Assembly (NCBI GenBank): GCA_934457115.1
Contig: CAKSHI010000002.1
Coordinates: 62,001 to 126,000, forward strand
Source: an uncultured Eubacteriales bacterium
Lineage (GTDB): Bacteria > Bacillota > Clostridia > Oscillospirales > Acutalibacteraceae
Length of the DNA stretch: 64,000 nt
Direction of reading: 5' to 3'
Shown here: piece after piece, positions 53,451 through 62,332 of the stretch
How positions within the stretch are numbered: position 1 is the stretch's first letter
How the letters are laid out: the number at the start of each line of letters is the position of its first letter
The notes under the pieces: generated by a model
The model's database searches: none
What the model was told of the DNA's origin: nothing
What the model saw: the letters and a program-made list of their open reading frames with translations, nothing else
Translations under genes and position numbers: made by a program

Positions 53451-53714
53451 TTAATTTGCTATGATTTTTAAAATTAACATCATAGTAACTCCGGGTATTC
53501 CGGATACACCGGCGATGCCTAAACTTAAAAGACTTACCGGCAATGTTACACCTGTAAATGTTCCCGATATATTGACAATTGCTAATGTGGCAATACCGGT
53601 GAATATTCCGCTTAAGGTTTTTCTAATTGGTTTTTTGGAGCGTATAAATATTTGAATAAGTAATAGCACCAGAAAAATTGAGCCGGCAATCACATATGCC
53701 AACCAAGATGACAT
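53451..53714 (-). CDS. BofA-like pro-sigma-K processing inhibitor family protein
   Basis: 87 residues: a hydrophobic N-terminal helix (WLAYVIAGSIFLVLLLIQIF), a short basic loop (RSKKPIRKTLSG) and a Gly-rich membrane hairpin (LPVSLLSLGIAGVSGIPGVTMMLILK) that matches the BofA family. In Bacillus BofA holds the SpoIVFB protease inactive until late sporulation. It lies downstream of a DUF2508-like gene on the same strand, the usual bofA neighbourhood. Confidence 0.88.
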   Translation of the reverse strand: MSSWLAYVIAGSIFLVLLLIQIFIRSKKPIRKTLSGIFTGIATLAIVNISGTFTGVTLPVSLLSLGIAGVSGIPGVTMMLILKIIAN

Positions 53715-53740
53715 TTTAACACCTTCCTTGTCGATATGTT

Positions 53741-54013
53741 TTATTGGACTTCTTTTGTAAAGGGTGAAGAGTTTATATTATCATTTTTAGCTACTCGCAT
53801 TAAGTATCGATAACGTGCTAAAAGTTCCTCACGTTGATATATGCAGGCTTCTATAAGATCATGATCGGATTCCATGTCGAACCAGCGGTCCGTACACTTT
53901 AATTGTTTACATACATCGGAAATTTCATTTAAGACACAAATATGTTCTTTGTTTCTTTCTTTAGTGAAAGATGACTGCTTGATATAATTGATAATTTTAA
54001 CAATAAATTCCAT
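53741..54013 (-). CDS. DUF2508 (YaaL-like) family protein
   Basis: 90-residue helical protein, no known function. The conserved core is MESDHDLIEACIYQREELLARYRYLMR, typical of DUF2508 proteins encoded next to bofA. The start at 54013 is a judgement: AAAGGA lies upstream at a longish distance, and the frame is open 10 codons further. Confidence 0.8.
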   Translation of the reverse strand: MEFIVKIINYIKQSSFTKERNKEHICVLNEISDVCKQLKCTDRWFDMESDHDLIEACIYQREELLARYRYLMRVAKNDNINSSPFTKEVQ

Positions 54014-54210
54014 AAAAACAACAATTCCTTTCTCGAAGGACATAAAACAATATATCCTCTTCGCCTAATAAAATATATGCATATATATTGGACATTTATT
54101 CCAATAGTTATTCATGGAATTAAAAAATTAGGTTATAAATTTTTTAGTAGATATTAGCCTAAAAAGGAACAAATGCTTGAAAAGATAAAATAATTGATGT
54201 ATTATATTGA

Positions 54211-54277
54211 TATAGTAATTTACGACTGCAGATATATTTTATTTTTTAGTGTTTAGGGGCTGTAAAACGATGTTTGA
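54211..54277 (+). repeat. duplicated promoter/leader module, copy 1
   Basis: 67 bases ending just inside the first paralog's coding sequence recur at 56718-56784 with about six differences. The first 44 bases, starting TATAGTAATTTAC and including CTGCAG, differ at a single position. It covers the ribosome binding site and may include a -10-like TATAGT. The conservation of non-coding sequence exceeds that of the proteins. Confidence 0.85.
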
Positions 54278-56645
54278 AAAGATTAAGGGAATAAGGACAG
54301 CTAAGAAAGTTTCAAACTTCTTTTTGAAAAGTTATGACCCGCTGGATGATAGTATGTTTGCCCCTAAAAAGGACTTGGATATTAATATAGACAGTCCTGA
54401 GACGTTAAAATTTATTAAAGATATTACTGTTTTTTTAAATAGTGAAAATAAAATTAAGCAATTGAGCTATACAATGGAAAAACTTCATATTAATGATTTA
54501 GTGAAGTGGGCTTTAATATTAAAACAAATTGTGCAAAATTATGGAAAAAATCTGAATAATGATGAGTTAAGGTATACATCCTTTTTCTATTATGAAAATA
54601 ATATGAATTTGGAAACTGTTGAATCTCTGCAGAGGTTTCTAACAACACATTTAGCTGATAATATAAGTAGCAAAGCAAAAAAACTTGATGAAAATCAAAA
54701 ACCGTTTTATAAATCAATAGCTAAAAAATTAAAGGAAATAAAAATAGGTGCTCCTAATTTTACAGGATACAACCAAGTAGCAGATGATGAAAAAGATGAA
54801 GAAGCAAATAATGAAATCGGCGATGAATCTTTAACAGGTGATTCTATAGTAATAAATAATAGATTTATAAAAAAACTAAAAAAAATATTAGACAATACAT
54901 TTGTTCCTTTAGACAGATCCGAAATTGCATCTGCTGACCTAGAGGTATATAAAAAAATAGCATATGCTTTACCATACAGCGATCAATCGTTTAACAATAC
55001 TTATTCAAAATTTATAGAAGCAATAGGCCAAAGCGAACTAATAAGAAACTGTATCTCAGATAGAAATTATAGAAAAAAATTTTCTCCAAAGCAGATTATT
55101 AAACTTCAAAGATATTATCATATAGCTAATGGATACACACAAAAAAAGAATGGCAATACAAAGAAGGGGTATAACGAATATAATAGTAAAAACGACGATG
55201 TATATGGACATATTGATGTTAATAAATTGGATGAGAAAATACCACATGGAGCTATAACTTTTGACCCTCGTTATAAGAATGATAAAAATTTATATTATAT
55301 AGGTCCAAAACCTATAGATAAAGCAGATGGCTTTTCGACATTACACGATATTGGAGTAGATAATAATCAGCAGGATATAGATAAGCCGCCTGTAATAGAG
55401 GCTCATACTTCTTCTAATGGAGGTGGATCTCGGTATGAAATAACGCATTGCTTTTTTAGAGTGAAAGCAACAGAATTTGACCCATCTGTCGTGACATATG
55501 ATGATTTGAAAAAAAGTAATAAAAAACAAGATGGTTTTTTGGAAAAGAAGGCCTTAAAAAGAAAATCATATTCATTTGGATTTTATCCTAAAAAACAGTT
55601 CTTTTTATCTCAAAAATCAGGTGGCAAATATAGAGCATTTCCGGGGACATTAAGGGACGATCGTGCACATTATTCTCAACTGGCAGTTGCAAGGACTTGT
55701 GACAATATGAGAGTTCTTAAGTTGAATGAAGAAGTTCACAAATTTACCAAAAATAATGATTACACTTTATACTCCAAGAACTGTACTGCATTTGTATCAA
55801 AAATTAGTAAAGAGATTGGTTTTAAGGATATATCTAAAATGTTTGGAAGGTTTATATTTGCTCCTAATATAGCTGCTAAAAATATTATTTCAGCTTGGAT
55901 GAGTGATAAGTATAAAGGAACCGACACTACTTTTAAGGCTACAAGCCATAAGATGAAAATTTATAAAGAGGATAAAAGTGAAAAAGCTACGGAGGAGGCA
56001 GGGCGCGATGAAGGATTTTATGCTAGGTATCAGAAAGCTTTAGACAGATCTATAATAAGTATGGAAAACATGAAAGTCGAAGATAATGATGACTTATCGT
56101 ACTCTACAATCGAGGGTTATTTAAAAAATTTCATTGGCAGGTTTTATGATGAATTACCTAATCAGGAATTAGAATTTAATTCTCAACTAGAGAGTACTCT
56201 TCGATCATTAAAGCAATTGTTTGACCTTACTAAATACAACGATAAGGGAGTTGATGCAACAGCTATTCAAGAACATAAGTCCATAGCCAAAAATCAGCTG
56301 GAATTGCTGGGAAATGTATTTAAAAACCACAGTAATTATAGAGGGTTTTTATTTGTAAAGTTTTTAATAAAAAGAATAGACTCAGGTTTAATAGAATTAC
56401 GAGTTAAAAAGGAATATTGTGACGCTATACAGAATGAATTGTATGATGCCGAAGATATATATAATGAGAAATATGACTACTTTGATAGGGTACAGGATAC
56501 ATGTAGTGATAAGGAGTACAAAGCCATTAGCAACGAATTGGACGATGCTGAAGGGGTTTGTAATGATATACAAGAACAATTAGATTCGATTAAAGGCGAG
56601 TACTCAAATATGCTCCAGAAGTACCATGAGGTTTCAATTAACTAG
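54270..56645 (+). CDS. predicted permuted papain-fold (LRAT/NlpC-P60-like) effector, paralog 1
   Basis: 791-residue soluble protein without a signal peptide. An N-terminal region of about 340 residues (MFEKIKG...) is unrecognised. About 325-540 look like a circularly permuted papain-type domain: His393 in ITHCFFRVKA, then SFGFYP (435-440), a GTLRDDRAHYSQ stretch with His467, and Cys505 in KNCTAFVSKI. The GFYP...H...NCxxF order occurs in bacterial toxin domains, and NCxxFV recalls the LRAT Cys motif. The C-terminal 80 residues are an acidic coiled coil. The start ATG at 54270 follows AGGGG; a GTG seven codons up lacks a site. A tandem paralog follows. Hydrolase, acyltransferase or peptidase activity is inference. 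Confidence 0.7.
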   Translation: MFEKIKGIRTAKKVSNFFLKSYDPLDDSMFAPKKDLDINIDSPETLKFIKDITVFLNSENKIKQLSYTMEKLHINDLVKWALILKQIVQNYGKNLNNDELRYTSFFYYENNMNLETVESLQRFLTTHLADNISSKAKKLDENQKPFYKSIAKKLKEIKIGAPNFTGYNQVADDEKDEEANNEIGDESLTGDSIVINNRFIKKLKKILDNTFVPLDRSEIASADLEVYKKIAYALPYSDQSFNNTYSKFIEAIGQSELIRNCISDRNYRKKFSPKQIIKLQRYYHIANGYTQKKNGNTKKGYNEYNSKNDDVYGHIDVNKLDEKIPHGAITFDPRYKNDKNLYYIGPKPIDKADGFSTLHDIGVDNNQQDIDKPPVIEAHTSSNGGGSRYEITHCFFRVKATEFDPSVVTYDDLKKSNKKQDGFLEKKALKRKSYSFGFYPKKQFFLSQKSGGKYRAFPGTLRDDRAHYSQLAVARTCDNMRVLKLNEEVHKFTKNNDYTLYSKNCTAFVSKISKEIGFKDISKMFGRFIFAPNIAAKNIISAWMSDKYKGTDTTFKATSHKMKIYKEDKSEKATEEAGRDEGFYARYQKALDRSIISMENMKVEDNDDLSYSTIEGYLKNFIGRFYDELPNQELEFNSQLESTLRSLKQLFDLTKYNDKGVDATAIQEHKSIAKNQLELLGNVFKNHSNYRGFLFVKFLIKRIDSGLIELRVKKEYCDAIQNELYDAEDIYNEKYDYFDRVQDTCSDKEYKAISNELDDAEGVCNDIQEQLDSIKGEYSNMLQKYHEVSIN

Positions 56646-56717
56646 GTGTAATGAATATCTTTATAAAACTAGTTATATTGGTCTAAAAGCAATTATTTGA
56701 AAAGTTAATATTATTGG

Positions 56718-56784
56718 TATAGTAATTTACAACTGCAGATATATTTTATTTTTTAGTGTTTGGAGGATGTAAAGCAATGTTTGA
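56718..56784 (+). repeat. duplicated promoter/leader module, copy 2
   Basis: Second copy of the 67-base module at 54211-54277, again ending in the ribosome binding site (here GGAGG) and first codons of the paralog. It shows the tandem gene arose by a duplication that included regulatory DNA. Confidence 0.85.
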
Positions 56785-59191
56785 TAGAATTAAAGGCAAG
56801 AAAACCGCTAAAAAGATTTCAAGCTTCTTTTCAGAAAATTATGACCCGTTTAATAATGGAATGTTTAGTCCTAAGGAAGTTTTAAATATTGATGTGGATG
56901 GATACAAAGCCCAAGGGGGCATTAATTATAGCGCTGAGAGTCCCGAAACATTAAAATTTATTAACGATATTACTTTTTTTCTAAATGGTAGCGACAGAAT
57001 CGAACAACTAAACTATACATTACAAAATCTTGATATTAATGATTTAATAAAATGGGGCTATTTAATAAAAGAAATAATAATCAATAATAGGAAGAAATCA
57101 AAGGGCTATTTGCAGTTGTTTTATGATGATAGTGTAATTAGTCCGCATGATGAGGAAACTTTAAAGCTTTTTTTAAATGATAATATAGCAAATGCGATAG
57201 ACAATAGAATAAAAGAAATATATGGAGATTTTGAAGATGATGAAGATAAAAAAACATATAAAGAGGCATTATCAAAAATCAAAATAACAGAACAGGAATT
57301 AAAAAAGTGTAACCCAAATCCCAAAAAGGCTAAAAAGGTTAAGAGCAAAAAAAAGAAAAGTAATTCACCTGATGAACAGTCTACATTAACGTCTGCAGAG
57401 GAACCTGAAACGGTTGAAGAGGTCACTGAGACGGTTGAGGAGACCCCTGGAATTTTTACAGAAACACAACGTGACGATAATTTTATAAAAAAACTAAAAA
57501 AAATATTAGACAATTCATCTCTACCAAGTGGATTTATATCTGATAGGTTTAATTATAATAGAATTGTATCTGCAGATTTTGAAACATATAAAAAAATAGT
57601 ATCTATTTTGCCGGAAATCCATGATACTCCTGATAATAATTATTCTAGTTTTATAGAATGCGTTAGTGACAGCAAATTAATAGAAAGATGCATATTAGAT
57701 AAAAATTATAGAAAAAAGTTTACTCCAAAGCAACTTATAAAATTACAAAGATATTATGATTTGTCAAAAGATGAGTCGTCAAAGTTTGATCAAGAGAAAA
57801 AAGATAAGGTTTATGGAGAAATTAATTCTAAAGATAAAGAGTTGGAAAACGAAATACCGAATGGAGCAATAACATTTGATCCTAGATATAAAAATAATAA
57901 AAACGTATATTATATCTCTACAGGGCCGATAGAGAATGCATTGGGATTTGCAACGTTACATGATATAGGAGTAGACAACAATCAAGATGATATCGATAAA
58001 CCACCTGTAATAGAAGCTCATTCTGCATCAGGTACAGGTGGATCTATGTTCGAAATAACGCATTGCTTTTTTAGAATTAAGGCGACTGAGCTTGACACAG
58101 ATTCGTCAACTAATAAGCAATTAGTGAAGGATAATGACAAGTCTATTACAAAAAGGGCGTTAAAAAGAAAATCGTACTCCTTTGGATTTTATCCTAATAG
58201 TGATATTTTTACCTCTAATAATTTGTTTGGCAACTGCAAACTTAGAGATGATGCTGATCATTATTCGCAAGTGGCGATTGCAAGAGTTTGCGATAATGCG
58301 AAGATTTTAAAAATGGATGAGGCAGTTCATAAGTACACCAAGATGAAAAATTATAATCTTTTTTTTAAAAACTGTACTAGTTTTGTTTCCAATATCAGCA
58401 AGGAAATTGGTTTTAGGGATATATCAAAAATGTTTGGAAGTTTTATATTTGCACCAAATAAGGCCGCTAAAAATATAATTTCTGCATGGATGAGTGGTAA
58501 ATATAATAATGATTCAAAGACTACATTTAAAGCTCCAATCCATAAAATGGAAGTTTACGACCAGGAAAAGGATATCTTTTTAAATAAAAAAGAAGGCAAT
58601 AAATTTTATGCTAAAAATCAAGGCTTGTTTGATAAGTTCAAATTTGGGTTAAAATTAGATGAGGGTGAAGAGGATAGCTTAAGTTTCCATTGGAAAAAAA
58701 TATCTATAATAAATATGGCAGACATACAATTCGAAGACAATGACGATATTTCATATAATTCAATTAATAAATATTTAAATAATTTTATAGGAAACTTTTA
58801 TGAGAGCGGATCCGTTCAATTAGACGAATTTGTTAATAGATTAAAGAATACGCTTGAGCCATTAAGGAAATTGTTTGCTTTAACTGAGGATAATAATTTT
58901 GATCCAACTAATGCGGATGACAAGGAACGCATTAATCAGCTTATTAACGAACGTCAACCTGAAGCAAAGAGGCAGTTAAATTTATTAGGGGAGACATTTA
59001 AAAAACATAACAATTATAGAGGATTTTTATTTGTGAAATTCTTAACATCAAGGTTAGATGCAGGATTAATAGAAATCTTAATTTTAAAGAATAATAATAT
59101 AGGTAAGTATGGAAAGATTAACTTAAATAGCAAGATAGGGCAAGGCTATTTTAATAATTATTTTAATTATAAATCAAAAAGTTTAGACTGA
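56777..59191 (+). CDS. predicted permuted papain-fold (LRAT/NlpC-P60-like) effector, paralog 2
   Basis: 804-residue paralog of the preceding gene, similar along most of its length (MFDRIKG start, SPETLKFI, FIKKLKKILDN, TLHDIGVDNNQ). The predicted catalytic residues are kept: His429 in ITHCFFRIKA, SFGFYP (468-473), His495 in DDADHYSQ and Cys533 in KNCTSFVSNI. It differs by an insertion of a Lys-rich stretch (KAKKVKSKKKK) followed by acidic Glu/Thr/Val repeats near 190-230. Its C-terminus is unrelated to paralog 1 after the shared LIE motif and lacks the acidic coiled coil. ATG at 56777 behind GGAGG. No signal peptide. The function is inferred only from the motif order. Confidence 0.7.
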   Translation: MFDRIKGKKTAKKISSFFSENYDPFNNGMFSPKEVLNIDVDGYKAQGGINYSAESPETLKFINDITFFLNGSDRIEQLNYTLQNLDINDLIKWGYLIKEIIINNRKKSKGYLQLFYDDSVISPHDEETLKLFLNDNIANAIDNRIKEIYGDFEDDEDKKTYKEALSKIKITEQELKKCNPNPKKAKKVKSKKKKSNSPDEQSTLTSAEEPETVEEVTETVEETPGIFTETQRDDNFIKKLKKILDNSSLPSGFISDRFNYNRIVSADFETYKKIVSILPEIHDTPDNNYSSFIECVSDSKLIERCILDKNYRKKFTPKQLIKLQRYYDLSKDESSKFDQEKKDKVYGEINSKDKELENEIPNGAITFDPRYKNNKNVYYISTGPIENALGFATLHDIGVDNNQDDIDKPPVIEAHSASGTGGSMFEITHCFFRIKATELDTDSSTNKQLVKDNDKSITKRALKRKSYSFGFYPNSDIFTSNNLFGNCKLRDDADHYSQVAIARVCDNAKILKMDEAVHKYTKMKNYNLFFKNCTSFVSNISKEIGFRDISKMFGSFIFAPNKAAKNIISAWMSGKYNNDSKTTFKAPIHKMEVYDQEKDIFLNKKEGNKFYAKNQGLFDKFKFGLKLDEGEEDSLSFHWKKISIINMADIQFEDNDDISYNSINKYLNNFIGNFYESGSVQLDEFVNRLKNTLEPLRKLFALTEDNNFDPTNADDKERINQLINERQPEAKRQLNLLGETFKKHNNYRGFLFVKFLTSRLDAGLIEILILKNNNIGKYGKINLNSKIGQGYFNNYFNYKSKSLD

Positions 59192-59215
59192 TCATTTTAT
59201 AATAAAATAAACGTC

Positions 59216-59245
59216 TTGACATGGCGGTATATAATATTATATAAT
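59216..59245 (+). promoter_or_regulatory. promoter and short leader of rpsU
   Basis: TTGACA (59216-59221), 18-base spacer, TATAAT (59240-59245). The leader before the ATG at 59303 can form a small CTGCC/GGCGG hairpin (about 59274-59287) just ahead of GGGAGGG, which might affect translation; this is a suggestion only. Confidence 0.7.
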
Positions 59246-59302
59246 AGACAGCGTACGGTATTACACAATACCCCTGCCTTTCGGCGGATGGGAGGGAAAT
59301 AA

Positions 59303-59479
59303 ATGGCTGAAATCAGAATTAAAGACAATGAGACTCTTGATAGCGCACTAAGAAGATTTAAAAAGCAATGTGCACGAGCAGGTGTTATTGCTGAAGTTAG
59401 AAAAAGAGAAGCTTATGAAAAGCCCTCTGTAAAGCGTAAGAAGAAATCAGAAGCAGCGCGCAAACGCAAATTCAGATAA
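59303..59479 (+). CDS. rpsU: 30S ribosomal protein S21
   Basis: 58 residues encoded by an ORF too short for most length cut-offs. It begins AEIRIKDNETLDSALRRFKKQCARAG and ends in a Lys/Arg-rich tail (KRKKKSEAARKRKFR), matching S21 throughout. S21 binds near the 16S 3' end and helps initiation. The start follows GGGAGGG. It has its own strong promoter and terminator. Confidence 0.97.
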   Translation: MAEIRIKDNETLDSALRRFKKQCARAGVIAEVRKREAYEKPSVKRKKKSEAARKRKFR

Positions 59480-59497
59480 TCTATTTTGCGTTATTCA

Positions 59498-59537
59498 ATA
59501 TTTAAAAGCGGGGTTTTAATCCCGCTTTTTTAAATAT
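59498..59537 (+). terminator. terminator after rpsU
   Basis: GC-core stem AAAAGCGGG (59504-59512) with CCCGCTTTT (59521-59529), extended outward by AT pairs and followed by T residues. Confidence 0.85.
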
Positions 59538-59571
59538 TAGATAGAATTTTTGTATTAGGAGAGTTATTTGC

Positions 59572-60096
59572 ATGAACTTATTTATGCCCACTGTATTATT
59601 AAGTAGTGTTACAAATATAACGTCGGATCTGCTAAAAAAGTTAGATGTATCTTTACTTTTAGTTGATGTAGACAATACTTTAGCTCATTCTAAATCTCCA
59701 AAACCTTTTGATGGAGTGGTAGAATGGCTGGATGATATTAAAAAAAGTGGGTATAAAATAGTTATTGTTTCAAATAATTTTGATGATAGGGTCTCGAAAT
59801 TTTCTAATGTTTTAAATTTACCTTATGTTTCACTATCCTTAAAACCGTTCCCGTTTGGGTTTAATAAAGCAAAAAAGATATTTCCTGATTACAAGGACAA
59901 GGCTTTGGTTATAGGAGATCAAATCTTTACGGATATAATGGGTGCTAATTTATTAAGAATGAAATCTATATTATTAGAACCTACCCAAAAAGATGAAACA
60001 AGAGGAATGAAAATACGACGCTTTTTTGAAAAGCCTATTAGAGCTAAGATTAGAAAAGAAAATGAATTTTTAAAAGACCTTGAGCATAAAGATTAA
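59572..60096 (+). CDS. YqeG-family HAD IIIA-type phosphatase
   Basis: 174 residues. HAD motif I is VDVDNTLAHS, motif II lies in IVIVSNNFDDR, and motif IV is ALVIGDQIFTDIMGANLLRM. The family opening MPTVLLSSVTNIT is close to the PD/DYxxxSIxxI pattern of YqeG. The physiological substrate is uncertain; related enzymes are phosphatidylglycerophosphate phosphatases. It begins a run leading to efp, preceded by AGGAG. Confidence 0.9.
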   Translation: MNLFMPTVLLSSVTNITSDLLKKLDVSLLLVDVDNTLAHSKSPKPFDGVVEWLDDIKKSGYKIVIVSNNFDDRVSKFSNVLNLPYVSLSLKPFPFGFNKAKKIFPDYKDKALVIGDQIFTDIMGANLLRMKSILLEPTQKDETRGMKIRRFFEKPIRAKIRKENEFLKDLEHKD

Positions 60097-60120
60097 AATA
60101 TTTATATTAAAGGTGATAAA

Positions 60121-60555
60121 ATGAGGAAAAAAGTCCTAGTTCTTTTAGGTCCAAATCTAAATATGATTGGAGTTAGAGAAAAAAGCATATATGGTGTCGA
60201 AACAGCAGAAAGTATTGAAATGCAAATAATATCTTACGCAGATAAAATGGGAATTGAGGCGGAAGTATTTCAGTCTAATTGGGAAGGCGCACTTATAGAT
60301 AAAATCCATGAGGCTAAAAGCAGCTTCGATGGTGTTATCATAAATGCAGGAGCTCTTACCCATTATAGTTACACATTAAGAGATGCTATTTCTGCAGTGA
60401 GGATCCCATTTGTAGAAGTCCATATGTCTAATATTTATTCAAGAGAGGAATTTAGACATAAGTCTGTTATAGCGGATGTTTGTGCAGGTCAAATTACGGG
60501 CTTTGGCAAGAATGGATATTTTTTGGCATTTAATGCATTAGAAGATCTTATGTAA
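60121..60555 (+). CDS. aroQ: type II 3-dehydroquinate dehydratase
   Basis: Third step of the shikimate pathway. The signature GPNLNMIGVREKSIYG, with the catalytic Tyr and flexible loop, starts the protein; INAGALTHYSYTLRDA and VEVHMSNIYSREEFR, containing the catalytic His, follow. 144 residues, the usual dodecamer-forming type II size. Confidence 0.95.
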   Translation: MRKKVLVLLGPNLNMIGVREKSIYGVETAESIEMQIISYADKMGIEAEVFQSNWEGALIDKIHEAKSSFDGVIINAGALTHYSYTLRDAISAVRIPFVEVHMSNIYSREEFRHKSVIADVCAGQITGFGKNGYFLAFNALEDLM

Positions 60556-60567
60556 ATAGGTGATATT

Positions 60568-61653
60568 TTGAACGATAAGATTAATAAACTAAAAAAAGAA
60601 TTGTTTGATAAGAAAACAAATATAGATGCTGCTGTTATTACAAGCCAAGTGAACAGAAGATATTTTTCATCGTTTAATTCAAGTGATGGTTTTTTGGTAA
60701 TCACAAGAGAAAAAAGTTATTTACTTCTTGATTTTAGATATATAGAGGCAGCATCAAGGCAAGTAAATGATATAGATGTTGTATTATATAATAAATTGAG
60801 TGAAACAATGGCTGATATTTTTAATGAACATAACATTAAAAATGTAGTTTTTGAAAACGAATTAATGACTTTAAAAGAAGCTGATTATTTTGATACTCTT
60901 TTAAAGGCTAAAGGTGTAAACCCTATTTTTAATAGGGATCTTGATTATATAATAGAAAATTTACGTATAATAAAAACAGAAGATGAAATTTTAAAAATTA
61001 AAAAGGCTCAAGAGATAACCGAAAGTGCACTTAGAAATACCTTAAAAATAGTGAAACCGGGTGTAAAAGAAAGAGACCTTGCGCTGGAGCTTGAATTTTT
61101 TATGAAGAAAAACTCGGCTGAGGATATAGCTTTTGATCTTATTGTTGTTTCCGGGAAAAACAGTTCACTTCCTCATGGGGTTCCAAGTGATAAAAAGCTT
61201 GAATACGGGGATTTAATAACTTTTGACATAGGTGCTGTTGTCGACGGGTATCATAGTGATATGACAAGGACAGTTTCTCTTGGAAAAGCAAGCGATGAAC
61301 ATAAAAAGGTTTATAATACTGTATTAGAAGCTCAAAAGCTTGCTATTAATGGGATTAGAGCCGGTATGAAGTGCTCTACTATCGATGGCTTAGCAAGAAA
61401 TTATATATACAATAATGGATATAAAGGATGCTTTGGCCATTCTACGGGCCATGGAGTAGGAATCATGATTCATGAAAATCCTACAGTTTCGTCCTTATCA
61501 AATACCGTACTTGAGCCTAATATGGTGATAACCGTAGAACCCGGGATTTATTTGAAAAATAAGTTTGGAGTTAGGATAGAAGATATGCTAATTGTCAAAC
61601 AAAACGGGTATGAGAACATTACTAACTTTGAGAAGAATTTAATTGAGTTATAA
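60568..61653 (+). CDS. M24-family Xaa-Pro peptidase
   Basis: Metallopeptidase that removes an N-terminal residue preceding proline. The N-terminal creatinase-like domain is followed by the pita-bread catalytic domain with all five metal ligands visible: FDIGAVVDGYHSDMTRT (two Asp), STGHGVGIMIHENP (His), TVEPGIY (Glu) and RIEDM (Glu). 361 residues. Start TTG; its usual place is directly upstream of efp, as here. Confidence 0.94.
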   Translation: MNDKINKLKKELFDKKTNIDAAVITSQVNRRYFSSFNSSDGFLVITREKSYLLLDFRYIEAASRQVNDIDVVLYNKLSETMADIFNEHNIKNVVFENELMTLKEADYFDTLLKAKGVNPIFNRDLDYIIENLRIIKTEDEILKIKKAQEITESALRNTLKIVKPGVKERDLALELEFFMKKNSAEDIAFDLIVVSGKNSSLPHGVPSDKKLEYGDLITFDIGAVVDGYHSDMTRTVSLGKASDEHKKVYNTVLEAQKLAINGIRAGMKCSTIDGLARNYIYNNGYKGCFGHSTGHGVGIMIHENPTVSSLSNTVLEPNMVITVEPGIYLKNKFGVRIEDMLIVKQNGYENITNFEKNLIEL

Positions 61654-61669
61654 AACTTAAAAATACATC

Positions 61670-61698
61670 TTGAAAAAATATTCAATTTAGGTTAAAAT
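61670..61698 (+). promoter_or_regulatory. promoter for efp
   Basis: TTGAAA (61670-61675), 17-base spacer, TAAAAT (61693-61698), 36 bases ahead of the efp start. Confidence 0.55.
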
Positions 61699-61733
61699 TG
61701 CAATTAGAGTTTTTTATATTGGGGGATAAATAA

Positions 61734-62291
61734 ATGATATCAGCTGGAGATTTTAGAAATGGCGTGACTTTTGAAATGGACGGTAATGTAGTATGCATAA
61801 TCGAATTTCAACACGTAAAGCCGGGAAAGGGAGCTGCCTTTGTTCGAGCTAAAATTAGAAATGTCATTACAGGTGCAGTGACAGAAAGAACTTTTAACCC
61901 AAACGATAAGTATCCAACTGCTTTTATTGAAAGAAGAGAAATGGAATATCTATATAATGATGGGGATCTATATTATTTTATGGATAACGAGACTTACGAA
62001 CAAATTCCTATAGGAGCAAATGTTTTGGGTGATAACTTTAAGTTCGTTAAGGAAAATATGATTTGTAAAGTATTATCTTACAAAGGAAATGTTTTTGGAG
62101 TAGAACCTCCACTATTTGTAGAGCTTGTAGTTACAGAGACAGATCCTGGATTTAAGGGAGACACTGCTACAAATGCAACTAAGCCTGCGAAATTGGAAAC
62201 AGGCGCTGAAATTAAGGTTCCTCTATTCATAGAAGAAGGGGAAGCAATCAAAATTGATACCAGAACCGGTGAATACATGGAAAGAGCTTAA
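61734..62291 (+). CDS. efp: elongation factor P
   Basis: Relieves ribosome stalling at polyproline. Full-length KOW-plus-OB architecture of 185 residues, with the loop Lys at position 32 in PGKGAAF. The C-terminal signature IKIDTRTGEYMERA is intact. No EpmA/EpmB-like modifying gene lies nearby. Start behind GGGGG. Confidence 0.97.
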   Translation: MISAGDFRNGVTFEMDGNVVCIIEFQHVKPGKGAAFVRAKIRNVITGAVTERTFNPNDKYPTAFIERREMEYLYNDGDLYYFMDNETYEQIPIGANVLGDNFKFVKENMICKVLSYKGNVFGVEPPLFVELVVTETDPGFKGDTATNATKPAKLETGAEIKVPLFIEEGEAIKIDTRTGEYMERA

Positions 62292-62332
62292 GTTCTTTTT
62301 TGTATTATATAAATTTAAGGAGGTACAAGTTT

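Noticed and set aside
53259..53471. A 70-codon open frame over the tRNA-Thr gene
   Set aside because: It runs through a complete cloverleaf and the downstream hairpin, so it is not coding.
54249..54269. GTG start extending the first papain-like paralog by seven residues (also 56756-56776 in the second)
   Set aside because: The GTG has no ribosome binding site, while AGGGG/GGAGG lies inside the extension at good distance from the ATG.
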